Source: Diaphorobacter sp. HDW4A | GTDB taxonomy: Bacteria; Pseudomonadota; Gammaproteobacteria; Burkholderiales; Burkholderiaceae_C | Direction: 5' to 3' | Assembly: GCF_011305995.1 (NCBI RefSeq) | Contig: NZ_CP049910.1 | Coordinates: forward strand, 1,984,001-2,048,000 | DNA length: 64,000 nt | Shown here: one piece after another, positions 1 through 8,630 of the stretch | Numbering within the stretch: the first letter of the stretch is position 1 | Layout of the letters: the number at the start of each line of letters is the position of its first letter | Notes under the pieces: model-generated | Told to the model about the DNA's origin: nothing | The model's input: only the letters and a program-made list of their open reading frames with translations | Database searches by the model: none | Position numbers and translations under genes: made by a program

Positions 1-25
1 GGGTTGGAACTGACGGAGGAAATCC

Positions 26-544
26 ATGAGCCTTTTGACTGAAGACGTGCGCCGGTTCATCGGCCACAAAAGTGAGCGCTTTGCTGCATGCGAGGCCATC
101 GAGGGTGGCGCGGTACGGCGCTTTTGCCAAGCCATCATGGATGGCGACGAGGCCTACCGCGAGCAGGGCGCGACGCCGGGCGACGCACATGCCATCACGC
201 CGCCGCTGTATCCGGTGTTCTCGTTCCGCACGCCGTTTGGCGCGAACGACGTGCTGACCGAACGCGCCAGCGACGGGCACTTCGACGGACTGGTGGCTGG
301 CGTCGGCAATGGCTTGCCGGAGCTGCCGCTGCGCGGTCTGGCACTGCTCAACGGCGGTGCGGAAGTGGAGTTCTATCAGGACGCGATGGTGGGCGATCTG
401 GTCTTCCAGCAGTCCACGTATCACGACATCGTCGAGAAGCAGTCCAAGGCGGGACCGATGCTGCTGGTCCGCATCGACACGCTCTACACCAACCAGCACG
501 GGCAGGCCCTGCTGCGCTACCGCAGAACCCAGATCCGGAGATGA
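26..544 (+). CDS. FAS1-like/MaoC N-terminal hot-dog dehydratase subunit
   Basis: A 172-residue single hot-dog protein resembling the N-terminal (FAS1-like dehydratase) half of MaoC-type enoyl-CoA hydratases. A good ribosome site (GGAGG at about 15-19) precedes the ATG. It lacks a clear hydratase D-x4-H motif. The next gene, which overlaps it by 4 bp (ATGA), supplies an N-x-H-K-I-H segment, so the two products probably form a heteromeric hydratase, as in known split MaoC pairs. It is the first gene of a run of translationally coupled genes. The operon may begin upstream of the window. The family call is fairly sure; the substrate is unknown. Confidence 0.75.
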   Translation: MSLLTEDVRRFIGHKSERFAACEAIEGGAVRRFCQAIMDGDEAYREQGATPGDAHAITPPLYPVFSFRTPFGANDVLTERASDGHFDGLVAGVGNGLPELPLRGLALLNGGAEVEFYQDAMVGDLVFQQSTYHDIVEKQSKAGPMLLVRIDTLYTNQHGQALLRYRRTQIRR

Positions 545-1044
545 ATGAAATGCAGCATTCCATGTGCTTTGAAGACGTGCAGGTAGGGCAGGAGCTGCCC
601 GTGCTTGAAAAGGGGCCGCTCACCACCGCCCACTTGATGCGCTGGTCCGCCGCCATCGAAAACTGGCACAAGATCCATTACGACCTGCCGTTCGCGACGG
701 AGCACGACAAGCTACCGGCGCTGCTCATCAATGGCTCGCTCAAGCAGCAGTTCATCGCCCAGCTGCTCAAGGACTGGGCGCGTCCTGCGGGCTGGGTCTG
801 GAAGATCAGCTTTCAGTTCCGCGCGATGAACGTCGTGGGCGAGACGCTGGAGATATGGGCTCGGGTGACCGAGCTGCAGCGCGCGCCGAAATTCGGCCTC
901 GTGCATCTGGAGCTTGGCATTCGCGGGCCGGACGGCAAGGACTCCGCGCCGGGCACGGCCGTGGTGGTCCTGCCGTATCGCAACGGTCTCGCCGTGCCGT
1001 ATCCGTTCGTTCCGCCCGCCGAGCAGGAGGTCTGCCCAGCATGA
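541..1044 (+). CDS. MaoC-like hot-dog dehydratase subunit
   Basis: A 167-residue hot-dog protein starting inside the stop of the preceding gene (ATGA overlap), which fixes the start despite open frame further upstream. The segment NWHKIHYD near residue 40 looks like the catalytic Asn/His strand of MaoC-type hydratases, followed by the usual LLINGSLKQQF helix. It probably hydrates an enoyl-CoA together with the preceding subunit. Its own stop overlaps the start of the lactonase-like gene by 4 bp, so three genes are translationally coupled. Confidence 0.75.
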   Translation: MNEMQHSMCFEDVQVGQELPVLEKGPLTTAHLMRWSAAIENWHKIHYDLPFATEHDKLPALLINGSLKQQFIAQLLKDWARPAGWVWKISFQFRAMNVVGETLEIWARVTELQRAPKFGLVHLELGIRGPDGKDSAPGTAVVVLPYRNGLAVPYPFVPPAEQEVCPA

Positions 1045-1925
1045 AGCGAAACGCCTATTCGGTGCGCGTGGTTCCCAACGTCCACAACCTGCTCGGCGAG
1101 TGCCCTATGTGGCATCCGGTGGAGCAGCGTCTCTACTGGATCGATACGCGCCTGCCCGCAGTGATGCGCCAGGAAGAGGACGGTTCGGTGTCGCAGTGGC
1201 CCATGCCCGTGAACATCGGCTCCTATGTGTTCCGCGAGCAGGGCGGGCTGATCGCCGGTCTGCAGACCGGGTTCAGCGAGATTGCGCTCGACGATTTCAG
1301 CGTCGCGCCCCGCGTCAATCCCGAGCCGCACAAGCCGCTGAACCGACTCAACGATGGCCGGTGCGATCGCCGGGGCCGCTACTGGGCCGGCACGCGCGAC
1401 CCCGGAAACGACTGCGCGAGCGGATCGCTGTACTGCCTCACGTCCGACTTCGAAGTCAGCAAGAAGGACGAGGGCTTCATCGTTCCCAACGGACTCGCGT
1501 TCAGCCCGGATGACCAGAGCCTGGTGTTCGGCTGCACGCGTGGCGACACCATCTACCGATACGACTTCGATCTGCCAAGCGGAGATATCGGCAACCGCCG
1601 CATCTTCATCGACACGTCGGGCACACCGTGGCGCGTCGATGGCGCGACGTTCGATTCCGAGGGCTTCTACTGGGCCGCCCTGATCGGTGGCGGAGCCATC
1701 GGCCGATTCGACGCGAATGGCCGGCTGGATCGCTTCATTCCGCTGCCCTACCAGTACCCGACGATGTGCAACTTCGGTGGCAAGGATCTCGATGTCCTGT
1801 ACGTCACCACGGGCACGTTCTTCGTCGACGAAGACGGACGCCGTCGCCAGCCGCTGGCCGGTTGCATGTTCGCCATCCATGGCCTCGGCGTGCAGGGTGT
1901 TCCCGAACCGATTTTCCCCGGCTGA
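1041..1925 (+). CDS. SMP-30/gluconolactonase/LRE family protein
   Basis: A 294-residue six-bladed propeller of the SMP-30/gluconolactonase family, which hydrolyses lactones using a bound divalent metal. The expected metal ligands are visible: Glu in LLGECPMW near residue 19, Asn in LNDGRCD near residue 105, Asn in VPNGLAFS near residue 152 and Asp in VDGATFD near residue 200. The ATG overlaps the previous stop by 4 bp. No signal peptide is seen, so it is probably cytoplasmic. A lactonase inside an acyl-CoA operon suggests that a lactone or cyclic ester appears early in the pathway; this is inference. Confidence 0.85.
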   Translation: MKRNAYSVRVVPNVHNLLGECPMWHPVEQRLYWIDTRLPAVMRQEEDGSVSQWPMPVNIGSYVFREQGGLIAGLQTGFSEIALDDFSVAPRVNPEPHKPLNRLNDGRCDRRGRYWAGTRDPGNDCASGSLYCLTSDFEVSKKDEGFIVPNGLAFSPDDQSLVFGCTRGDTIYRYDFDLPSGDIGNRRIFIDTSGTPWRVDGATFDSEGFYWAALIGGGAIGRFDANGRLDRFIPLPYQYPTMCNFGGKDLDVLYVTTGTFFVDEDGRRRQPLAGCMFAIHGLGVQGVPEPIFPG

Positions 1926-1942
1926 CAAACAAGGAGACATCC

Positions 1943-2911
1943 ATGACGGATCTACCCAAACGCGTTCAGATCAACGAAGAGGGGCCACGAGAAGGCTTCC
2001 AGATCGAGAAGACCGCTATCCCCACACAGCGCAAGATCCAATTGATCGACGCGCTCTCGCAAACCGGTCTTAAGCAGATTCAAGTTGTGTCGTACGTGAA
2101 TCCGCAGCGGGTTCCCGGCATGGCCGATGCCGATGAGGTGGTCGCCGGCTTCACGCGCCAGCCCGGTGTGCGCTACACCGCACTGTGGTTGAACAAGACG
2201 GGATTCTTGCGCGCGGTCGCGGCGGGCAAGCTCGACGTGTCGGGCACGCTGTCGCTGACCGCCTCGGAACGTTTTCTCGCCAGGAACCAGGGACGCACGC
2301 TGGCCGAGAACATCGCCGCCCAGCACGAGATGGCGACGCTCTACAAGATGAACAAGGTGCCGGTGCGGCGCGCCAGCGTCATGTCGGCATTCGGGTGCAA
2401 CTACCAGGGCGACGTCGGCGTGGCCGATGTGCTCGATCAGGTGCGCCAGCTTCTCGAGATCGCGCAGCAGCACGAGTTCAGGATCGAGGTGCTGTCGCTC
2501 GCCGACACCATGGGCTGGGCAACGCCGCTTGCGGTCAAGCGCCTCGTGGGGGCGGTGCGCGAGCGCCATCCGGAGCTTGCGGTGGCGCTGCATCTGCATG
2601 ACACGCGCGGCATGGGCATTGCCAACGCATACGCGGGCCTGGAGATGGGCGTGTCGATCTTCGACGCGGCCGTGGCCGGTCTGGGCGGCTGCCCGTTCGC
2701 CGCCAACAAGGGCGCGGCAGGCAATGTCTGCACCGAGGATCTGGTGTTCATGCTCCATGAAATGGGCATCGAGACCGGCGTCGATCTCGACCGCCTGATC
2801 GAGGTCGCGTTTCTCGCCGAAGACATCGTGGGACGTCCGTTGCCCGGCAGCGTGAAGGCGGGCGGAGCGCTGGATGTGCTGCGCAAGCGCGTCAAGGAGG
2901 CAAGGCAATGA
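1943..2911 (+). CDS. Hydroxymethylglutaryl-CoA lyase family protein
   Basis: A 322-residue DRE-TIM barrel lyase. The C-terminal signature AVAGLGGCPFA carries the mobile-loop Cys typical of HMG-CoA lyase. The metal-binding HLHDTRG and the AGNVCTEDLV segment (Asn ligand) are also present. The first active-site motif reads EGPREGFQ instead of the usual GPRDGLQ, so the metal-ligand Asp is Glu. The enzyme should cleave a tertiary 3-hydroxy-acyl-CoA to acetyl-CoA plus a keto acid, but the exact substrate may differ from HMG-CoA. An RBS (AAGGAGA) lies just before the ATG, and the stop overlaps the next ATG by 4 bp. Confidence 0.85.
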   Translation: MTDLPKRVQINEEGPREGFQIEKTAIPTQRKIQLIDALSQTGLKQIQVVSYVNPQRVPGMADADEVVAGFTRQPGVRYTALWLNKTGFLRAVAAGKLDVSGTLSLTASERFLARNQGRTLAENIAAQHEMATLYKMNKVPVRRASVMSAFGCNYQGDVGVADVLDQVRQLLEIAQQHEFRIEVLSLADTMGWATPLAVKRLVGAVRERHPELAVALHLHDTRGMGIANAYAGLEMGVSIFDAAVAGLGGCPFAANKGAAGNVCTEDLVFMLHEMGIETGVDLDRLIEVAFLAEDIVGRPLPGSVKAGGALDVLRKRVKEARQ

Positions 2912-3687
2912 GCAAGACCTTCAAAGCGCGCCTCGCTGCTGGCGAGCAGCTCATCGGGTTGTGGTCCAGCCTCGGCAGCGCCTTCGCCGCCGAAGTGTGC
3001 GCGGCCAGTGGCATGGACTGGCTGCTGATCGACAGCGAGCACGCGCCCAACGACCTCTGTACCATTGTCGCTCAGCTGCAGGCGCTGGGAGGCTATCCGG
3101 TGGAGGCCGCGGTGCGGCCACCGTCGGATGCGCCGTGGATGCTCAAACAGATTCTCGACGCGGGCGCACGCACGCTGCTCGTTCCCATGGTCGAGACCGC
3201 AGAGCAGGCACGCGCGGTCACGCTCGCGTGCCGCTATCCACCGCACGGCATCCGTGGCGTCGGAGGCAGCTCGCGCGCCACGCGGTTCGGGTTGGACAAG
3301 ACCTATCTGCACAGCGCGAATGACGACATCTGCCTGATGCTGCAGATCGAATCCAGGCGGGCCATCGATGGTCTGGACGAGATGCTGGAAGTGCCGGGCG
3401 TCGACGGCTATTTCATCGGCCCGGCGGATCTCGCGGCCGACATGGGATACCTCGGAAACATCGAGCACCCCGATGTGCAGAAGGTGATCGAACAGACCAT
3501 CGTGCGCATCAAGAATGCGGGCAAGGTCGCCGGCATCCTGATCGCCAATCCCAAGCTCGCGCACCGCTATCTGGAGCTCGGCGCCCGGTTCGTCGCCGTC
3601 GGCAGCGACGTCGGTGTGCTGGTCAACGGCGTCAGTGCCCTGTCGAGAGAGTTCCGAGCCAAGGCGGCGCAGCAGACCACCGCGTGA
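2908..3687 (+). CDS. HpcH/HpaI family class II aldolase
   Basis: A 259-residue TIM-barrel aldolase of the HpcH/HpaI/CitE superfamily, which makes or breaks C-C bonds between pyruvate-type enolates and aldehydes using a divalent metal. Conserved residues visible are His in IDSEHAPND (near residue 40), Arg in AAVRPP, Glu in MLQIES (metal) and Asp in GPADLAADM (metal). The length is normal. It is coupled to the lyase gene before it (ATGA), so both retro-aldol enzymes are made together. The likely reaction is cleavage of a 4-hydroxy-2-oxo acid to pyruvate and an aldehyde. The real substrate is unknown. Confidence 0.85.
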   Translation: MSKTFKARLAAGEQLIGLWSSLGSAFAAEVCAASGMDWLLIDSEHAPNDLCTIVAQLQALGGYPVEAAVRPPSDAPWMLKQILDAGARTLLVPMVETAEQARAVTLACRYPPHGIRGVGGSSRATRFGLDKTYLHSANDDICLMLQIESRRAIDGLDEMLEVPGVDGYFIGPADLAADMGYLGNIEHPDVQKVIEQTIVRIKNAGKVAGILIANPKLAHRYLELGARFVAVGSDVGVLVNGVSALSREFRAKAAQQTTA

Positions 3688-3756
3688 AATCGACGCCATC
3701 CCACATCCCACACATTCCACATCCATTCACAGAAACCCAAAGAAGGCCGAGCCATC

Positions 3757-4965
3757 ATGCATACCGACTCCACCACTCCCTCTCCTTTCGCATTGCCCGA
3801 CGAAGTCAAGAGCTTCTGCGAAGTCGCGCGCCGCATCGTGCGCGAAGAACTTCTGCCGCTTGAGCAGGAATACCTCGCAAGCGACAAGCATGCCTACGGC
3901 GTGAAGGAAACGATCAATCTGAAGAACGTGTTCGGCGAAGACGTGGTCAAGCGCCTCACGAAGCTCTCGCACGACACGGGGCTGTGGAACCTCATGGTGC
4001 CCGAGGAGCATGGCGGCAGCGGTCTGTCCATGCTCGCGCAGATCGCGATCCTCGAAGAGTTCAACTACACGCCCGTGCCGTTTCCGTTCGCGAACGTGCC
4101 GAACATTCTCTATCAGTGCAAGGGTGAGCAGATCGAGCGCTTTCTGAAGCCGGTCATCCGTGGCGAGAAGACCACCTGCTTCGCGCAGACCGAGCCGGAC
4201 GCAGGCTCCGACCCGGGCGGCATGATGCGCACCAAGGCGGTTCGCGACGGCGATGACTGGGTTCTGAACGGCACGAAGATGTGGATCTCGATGGCGGCAG
4301 AGTCCGACATCATCATGGTGCAGGCCGTGACCGACGAGGAAAAGCGCCAGCGCGGCGGCATCACCATGTTTCTGGTGGATCGCAACAATCCCGGCATGCG
4401 CATTGAAGAGTGCGGCATTCGCACCTGGCTCGGCCCCAAGCCATCCCAGTACGTGATCCATTTCGACAACTGCCGCGTCAGCAGCAAGGACGTGCTCGGT
4501 GAAGTCGGCAAGGGCTTCACGCTGGGACAACGCTGGCTCACCATCCACGACCGCCTGCTGCGCGGACCCTACGCGCTGGGCAAGATGCAGCGCGCACTCG
4601 ACATGTCGGTCGAATGGTCCAAGCAGCGTGTCACCTTCGGCAAGCCGATCTCGGAACGTCAGGCCATCCAATGGAAACTGGTGGATATGTACATCGACCT
4701 CGAAGCGCTGCGCACGCTGACCTATTCGGTTGCGGCGCGTGCCGATGCGGGCGAGGACGTGCGCACCGAGGCCGCTCTCGTCAAGCTGGTGTCCACCGAG
4801 TGGGGCGCACGCAGCGTGAACGAAGCCATCCAGGTGCACGGCGCCATGGGTGAATCGCTCGAGCTGCCGCTGACGCTGTTCTACCGCTATCTGCGCCACG
4901 CGCAGATCGGCGGTGGCACCAGCGAAATCCAGCGCGTGCTGATCGCTCGCAAGTTGCTGGCGTAA
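3757..4965 (+). CDS. Acyl-CoA dehydrogenase
   Basis: A 402-residue FAD-dependent acyl-CoA dehydrogenase that desaturates an acyl-CoA and passes electrons to ETF, encoded downstream. The FAD-contact segment FAQTEPDAGSDPGG and the C-terminal GGTSEIQRVLIARKL are clear. The loop that carries the catalytic Glu in medium- and short-chain enzymes reads IGGGTSE, so that Glu is Gly. At the alternative position used by isovaleryl- and long-chain enzymes (helix G, IHDRLLRG) the residue is Asp. The catalytic base is therefore unusual. Spacing to the aldolase gene is 69 bp. A strong hairpin follows the stop. Confidence 0.9.
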   Translation: MHTDSTTPSPFALPDEVKSFCEVARRIVREELLPLEQEYLASDKHAYGVKETINLKNVFGEDVVKRLTKLSHDTGLWNLMVPEEHGGSGLSMLAQIAILEEFNYTPVPFPFANVPNILYQCKGEQIERFLKPVIRGEKTTCFAQTEPDAGSDPGGMMRTKAVRDGDDWVLNGTKMWISMAAESDIIMVQAVTDEEKRQRGGITMFLVDRNNPGMRIEECGIRTWLGPKPSQYVIHFDNCRVSSKDVLGEVGKGFTLGQRWLTIHDRLLRGPYALGKMQRALDMSVEWSKQRVTFGKPISERQAIQWKLVDMYIDLEALRTLTYSVAARADAGEDVRTEAALVKLVSTEWGARSVNEAIQVHGAMGESLELPLTLFYRYLRHAQIGGGTSEIQRVLIARKLLA

Positions 4966-4978
4966 ACCGCAGCGTCGC

Positions 4979-5008
4979 GGCCACTGCCCACGTGCGTGGG
5001 CGGTGGCC
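4979..5008. repeat. Near-perfect inverted repeat between dehydrogenase and receptor genes
   Basis: Two 14-nt arms (4979-4992 and 4995-5008) are complementary except for one T-G pair, with only two bases between them. No T-run follows, so it is not a simple rho-independent terminator. Its place just upstream of a solute receptor gene suggests a processing or stability hairpin that allows higher receptor expression, or a leaky attenuator. The function is inferred. Confidence 0.6.
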
Positions 5009-5038
5009 GGTGGATCCCATAAAAGCAGGAGACAAAAA

Positions 5039-6043
5039 ATGCATCCAATTTCGCGATGGGCGCGGCTTGCGATTTCAGCGAGCATTGCGCTGGCCTGTGG
5101 AATGATCGGCGCGCCGGGTCTGGCGCAGGCGCCGTATCCGCAGAAGACCATTGAGATCGTGGTTCCGTATCCGCCGGGAAATGCCGCCGATGTGGTCGCG
5201 CGGCTGATCTCGGATCGATTGGGGCAGCGCCTTGGCAAGCCGGTCATCATCCAGAACCGGCCCGGCATGTCGGGCGGGCTCGGCACGCAATCGGTGGCGC
5301 GGGCGGAACCCGACGGGTACACGTTGTTGATGGGGTCCACTTCGTTCACGCTCAATCCGGCCGTGTACGCCAAGCTGCCGTACGAGATGGAGCGCGATTT
5401 CGCGCCGGTGGCCGTTCTCACCAATGGCGCGGGCATGTTGCTGATCGCCTCGCCGGATCTGCCTGCCAACTCGGTCAAGGAACTGGTCGAACTGCTCAGG
5501 AAGGACCCGGAGCGCTTCAACTACGCGCACATCGGTCGCGGCTCGCTGCAGAGCCTGACGATGGAAAGCTTTCTGGCCACCACCGGAACCAAGGCCACGG
5601 CGGTCAGCTACAAGGGCAGCTCGCAGGCGCTCACCGATCTGGTCGGTGGGCGCGTGGACCTGATGTTCGATGCGCCCGCTTCATCCCTGGCCATCGTGCA
5701 GTCGGGCAAGGCCAAGGTACTCGCCCTCAGCCGCGTGGAGCGCTCGCCGCTCTACCCCCAGTTGCCGTCGACGCGCGAGTCGGGTGTGCCGTCGCTCAAG
5801 GATTGGAATATCTACGGATGGGTGGGACTTCTGGCGCCCGCCAAGACACCTCGGCCCATCGTCGAGCGCCTCAACAAGGAGCTCATGGACATCATGCATC
5901 TGCCGGAAGTCAGGAAGCAGGTCGCTGAGATGAAGCTGGAAGTGGTTCCGCCCAACTCGACGGCGCAGGCGAAAGAAATGCTGCTCGCGGACATGCGGCG
6001 TTGGCAGGAAATCGCCACCGCCGCAGGCATGGAAAAAGAGTGA
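5039..6043 (+). CDS. Bug/TctC family tripartite tricarboxylate transporter receptor
   Basis: A 334-residue periplasmic solute receptor. A cleavable signal peptide is visible (about residues 1-31, ending APGLAQA), followed by the family start [23 protein letters not shown]. Further family segments include [19 protein letters not shown] and [16 protein letters not shown]. The ATG follows AGGAGA with good spacing; an open frame extends upstream but would spoil the signal peptide. No TctA/TctB membrane subunits are encoded in the window, as is usual for orphan Bug receptors. It presumably binds the acid degraded by this operon. Confidence 0.9.
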   Translation: MHPISRWARLAISASIALACGMIGAPGLAQAPYPQKTIEIVVPYPPGNAADVVARLISDRLGQRLGKPVIIQNRPGMSGGLGTQSVARAEPDGYTLLMGSTSFTLNPAVYAKLPYEMERDFAPVAVLTNGAGMLLIASPDLPANSVKELVELLRKDPERFNYAHIGRGSLQSLTMESFLATTGTKATAVSYKGSSQALTDLVGGRVDLMFDAPASSLAIVQSGKAKVLALSRVERSPLYPQLPSTRESGVPSLKDWNIYGWVGLLAPAKTPRPIVERLNKELMDIMHLPEVRKQVAEMKLEVVPPNSTAQAKEMLLADMRRWQEIATAAGMEKE

Positions 6044-6075
6044 CGGACGCGATTCGTTTTTTGAAAGGTCAGATT

Positions 6076-6825
6076 GTGAAGATTTTGGTTCCAGTGAAAC
6101 GCGTGGTGGACTACAACGTGAAGGTCCGAGTCAAATCGGACGGCACGGGTGTGGACATTGCGAACGTGAAGATGTCGATGAACCCGTTTGACGAGATCGC
6201 CGTCGAAGAAGCCGTTCGCCTGAAGGAAAAGGGCGTGGTCACGGAAGTGATCGCGGTGTCCTGCGGCGTCACGCAGTGCCAGGAAACCCTGCGCACCGCG
6301 ATGGCCATCGGCGCGGATCGCGGCATCTTGGTCGAGACAACGCAAGAGCTCCAACCTCTGGCCGTCGCCAAGCTGCTGAACGCGCTGATCGCCAAGGAAC
6401 AGCCCGGTTTGATCATCCTCGGCAAGCAAGCCATCGACGACGACTCCAACCAGACCGGCCAGATGCTGGCTGCGCTGGCCGATCTGCCCCAAGCCACCAA
6501 CGCCTCAAAGGTCGAAGTCGCTGGCGACAAGGTCTCGGTCACGCGTGAAGTGGACGGGGGTCTGGAAACTCTGAGCCTGAACATCCCTGCCGTCATCACC
6601 ACCGACCTGCGTTTGAACGAGCCACGTTATGTGACTCTGCCGAACATCATGAAGGCCAAGAAGAAGCAGCTGGACACGTTCAAGCCTGAAGACCTGGGCG
6701 TTGATGTGATCCCGCGTCTGAAGACCGTGAAGGTCTCTGAGCCCGCCAAGCGTGGCGCTGGCGTGAAGGTGCCGGATGTGGCCGCGCTGGTCGACAAGCT
6801 CAAGAACGAAGCGAAGGTGATCTAA
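6076..6825 (+). CDS. etfB: Electron transfer flavoprotein subunit beta
   Basis: A 249-residue ETF beta subunit, the normal length. It begins [17 protein letters not shown] and contains the family segment [19 protein letters not shown] and a C-terminal AMP-site region. The chosen start is GTG at 6076, which follows AAAGG at 6064-6068 with 7-nt spacing and gives the conserved N-terminus. With EtfA it takes electrons from acyl-CoA dehydrogenases and delivers them to ETF:quinone oxidoreductase. Its position after the dehydrogenase makes that gene a plausible partner, but ETF also serves the whole cell. Confidence 0.95.
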   Translation: MKILVPVKRVVDYNVKVRVKSDGTGVDIANVKMSMNPFDEIAVEEAVRLKEKGVVTEVIAVSCGVTQCQETLRTAMAIGADRGILVETTQELQPLAVAKLLNALIAKEQPGLIILGKQAIDDDSNQTGQMLAALADLPQATNASKVEVAGDKVSVTREVDGGLETLSLNIPAVITTDLRLNEPRYVTLPNIMKAKKKQLDTFKPEDLGVDVIPRLKTVKVSEPAKRGAGVKVPDVAALVDKLKNEAKVI

Positions 6826-6930
6826 CCCCCTGCGCCGCTTCGCGTCTTCCCCCAAGGGGGACGACACCATCGGTGCGGGGCGGCCCTTCCTCGGTGTCCC
6901 TCGCCTGGGCCGTGCCAGATTCCTGGTCAA
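6826..6930. repeat. Comamonadaceae-type intergenic repeat between etfB and etfA
   Basis: The spacer between the two ETF genes begins with CTGCGCCGCTTCGCGTC, then CCCCC-AA-GGGGG (6849-6860), then a GACGACACC motif and GC-rich half-repeats. From memory this matches a family of short intergenic repeats scattered in Comamonadaceae genomes. I see only this one copy in the window, so the repeat call depends on a genome-wide search. It separates two genes that are normally about 10-40 nt apart. Confidence 0.5.
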
Positions 6931-6976
6931 CTGGTGATGCCGATGCCTCAAAAAATTCAAGAGAAAGAAGAATCAC

Positions 6977-7909
6977 ATGACCTCTCTCGTTATTGCAGAA
7001 CACGACAACACTTCAATCAAGAGCGCCACGCTGAACGCCGTCACCGCAGCCAAGGCATGCGACGCAGACGTGCACGTTCTGGTGGCGGGTGAAGGCGCAG
7101 CCGCTGCTGCCCAAGCCGCAGCACAAATCGCTGGCGTTTCCAAGGTGATTCTGGCTGAAGGCGCAAGCCTGAAGAATGGCCTGGCCGAGAACGTTGCCGC
7201 TCAAGTTCTGGCCATCGCGTCGAACTACAGCCACATCTTGTTCCCCGCCACGGCCGCAGGCAAGAACGTCGCCCCGCGCGTTGCTGCCAAGCTGGACGTG
7301 GCACAGATCAGCGACATCACCAAGGTGGTTTCGGCTGACACCTTCGAGCGCCCGATCTACGCGGGTAACGCGATTGCCACCGTGCAGTCTGTTGACGGCA
7401 CCAAGGTCATCACCGTGCGCGGTACGGGCTTTGATGCAGCGCCAACAACGGGTGGTTCCGCTACCGTTGAAACGGTTGCCGCAGTGGCCGATTCCGGCAA
7501 GAGCGCCTTCGTGGGCCGCGAAGTCACGAAGAACGATCGTCCCGAGCTGACCGCAGCCAAGATCATCGTCTCCGGTGGTCGCGCGCTGGGCTCGGCCGAG
7601 AAGTTCACCGAAGTGATGACGCCGCTGGCCGACAAGCTGAACGCAGCCATCGGCGCAAGCCGCGCAGCGGTGGACGCAGGCTACGCTCCGAACGATCTGC
7701 AAGTCGGCCAGACGGGCAAGATCGTTGCGCCTCAGCTGTACATCGCCGCCGGTATCTCCGGTGCGATCCAGCATCTGGCCGGCATGAAGGACTCCAAGGT
7801 GATCGTGGCGATCAACAAGGACGAAGAAGCGCCGATCTTCTCGGTGGCGGATTACGGCTTGGTGGCCGACCTGTTCGTGGCTGTGCCTGAAATGGTCGCT
7901 TCGGTGTGA
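6977..7909 (+). CDS. etfA: Electron transfer flavoprotein subunit alpha
   Basis: A 310-residue ETF alpha subunit with two recognisable parts: an N-terminal Rossmann-like domain (about 1-190) and a C-terminal FAD-binding domain (about 195-310). The latter has the family motifs [29 protein letters not shown] and [19 protein letters not shown]. The length is normal. It lies 151 nt after etfB because of an inserted repeat-like element. It forms the heterodimer with EtfB that carries electrons from acyl-CoA dehydrogenases to the quinone pool. Confidence 0.95.
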   Translation: MTSLVIAEHDNTSIKSATLNAVTAAKACDADVHVLVAGEGAAAAAQAAAQIAGVSKVILAEGASLKNGLAENVAAQVLAIASNYSHILFPATAAGKNVAPRVAAKLDVAQISDITKVVSADTFERPIYAGNAIATVQSVDGTKVITVRGTGFDAAPTTGGSATVETVAAVADSGKSAFVGREVTKNDRPELTAAKIIVSGGRALGSAEKFTEVMTPLADKLNAAIGASRAAVDAGYAPNDLQVGQTGKIVAPQLYIAAGISGAIQHLAGMKDSKVIVAINKDEEAPIFSVADYGLVADLFVAVPEMVASV

Positions 7910-7945
7910 TTTGAAAGTGATGAACAAGCAATAGAAAGGGAAGAG

Positions 7946-8533
7946 ATGAGCTCCATTTATCTGGTACTGGACATGCAGAACGATCTGGTTCATGCGGGTG
8001 GGCCCAACGGCAAGTCGCCTCTGGGCGAACAGGTGGTCGCGCGCGATGTCGTCAACAAGACCGCGCGAGCCATTGCCAAGGCGCGCGATGCAGGCGTTCC
8101 GGTCGCCTTCGTGCGTGTCGGCTTTTCACCGGATTACCGTGAATGCCCCAAGGGCTCTGCCGTGTTTTCGGGCGCACCCGCAGCCGGCATCTTCAAACTG
8201 GGCGCATGGGGCACCGAGATTCATCCTGCGCTTGGAAAGCGCGAAGAAGATGCGCTGATCACCAAGCACCGCGTGAGCCCGTTCTATGCGACGGATCTGG
8301 AGGTGTTGCTGCGCACGTTGGGCGTCAAGCGCATCTATTGCTCAGGCGTCGCTTCGCAGGCGGTGGTGCAGGCCACCGTGCGCGATGCCCATGACCGCGA
8401 CTTCGATGTCGTGGTTCTCGAAGACTGCTGCGCTGGGCCTTCGGCAGAAGAGCATCGCAACTCCATGCAGAGCATAGCGCGCTTCTGCAGAACGGAGTCA
8501 TCCGAAGCGATGCGGTTTGAAACCCTGATCTGA
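7946..8533 (+). CDS. Isochorismatase-fold hydrolase lacking the catalytic Cys
   Basis: A 195-residue cysteine-hydrolase/isochorismatase-fold protein. The catalytic Asp (D9 in LVLDMQND) and Lys (K107 in ITKHRVS) are in place. The strand that normally carries the nucleophile (G-V-A-T-x-x-C-V) reads GVASQAVVQAT, with Val140 where Cys is expected. True isochorismatases also lack this Cys, so the protein may hydrolyse a vinyl ether or another non-amide bond, or be inactive. An AGGGAAGAG ribosome site precedes the ATG. It lies 36 nt after etfA in the same transcription direction. Confidence 0.8.
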   Translation: MSSIYLVLDMQNDLVHAGGPNGKSPLGEQVVARDVVNKTARAIAKARDAGVPVAFVRVGFSPDYRECPKGSAVFSGAPAAGIFKLGAWGTEIHPALGKREEDALITKHRVSPFYATDLEVLLRTLGVKRIYCSGVASQAVVQATVRDAHDRDFDVVVLEDCCAGPSAEEHRNSMQSIARFCRTESSEAMRFETLI

Positions 8534-8630
8534 GATCGCAAAAAGAGCGCTTTTAGCGCAGGAGTTCCGGACAGTGAATGGTGCCCGGTTCGGTGTCGGG
8601 CGCAACCTTTGGTAGAGGAGACATGGTGCT

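Noticed and set aside
3727..5520. A 597-codon minus-strand open frame over the acyl-CoA dehydrogenase and Bug receptor
   Set aside because: It spans two recognised genes on the other strand and the hairpin between them, and shows no domain.
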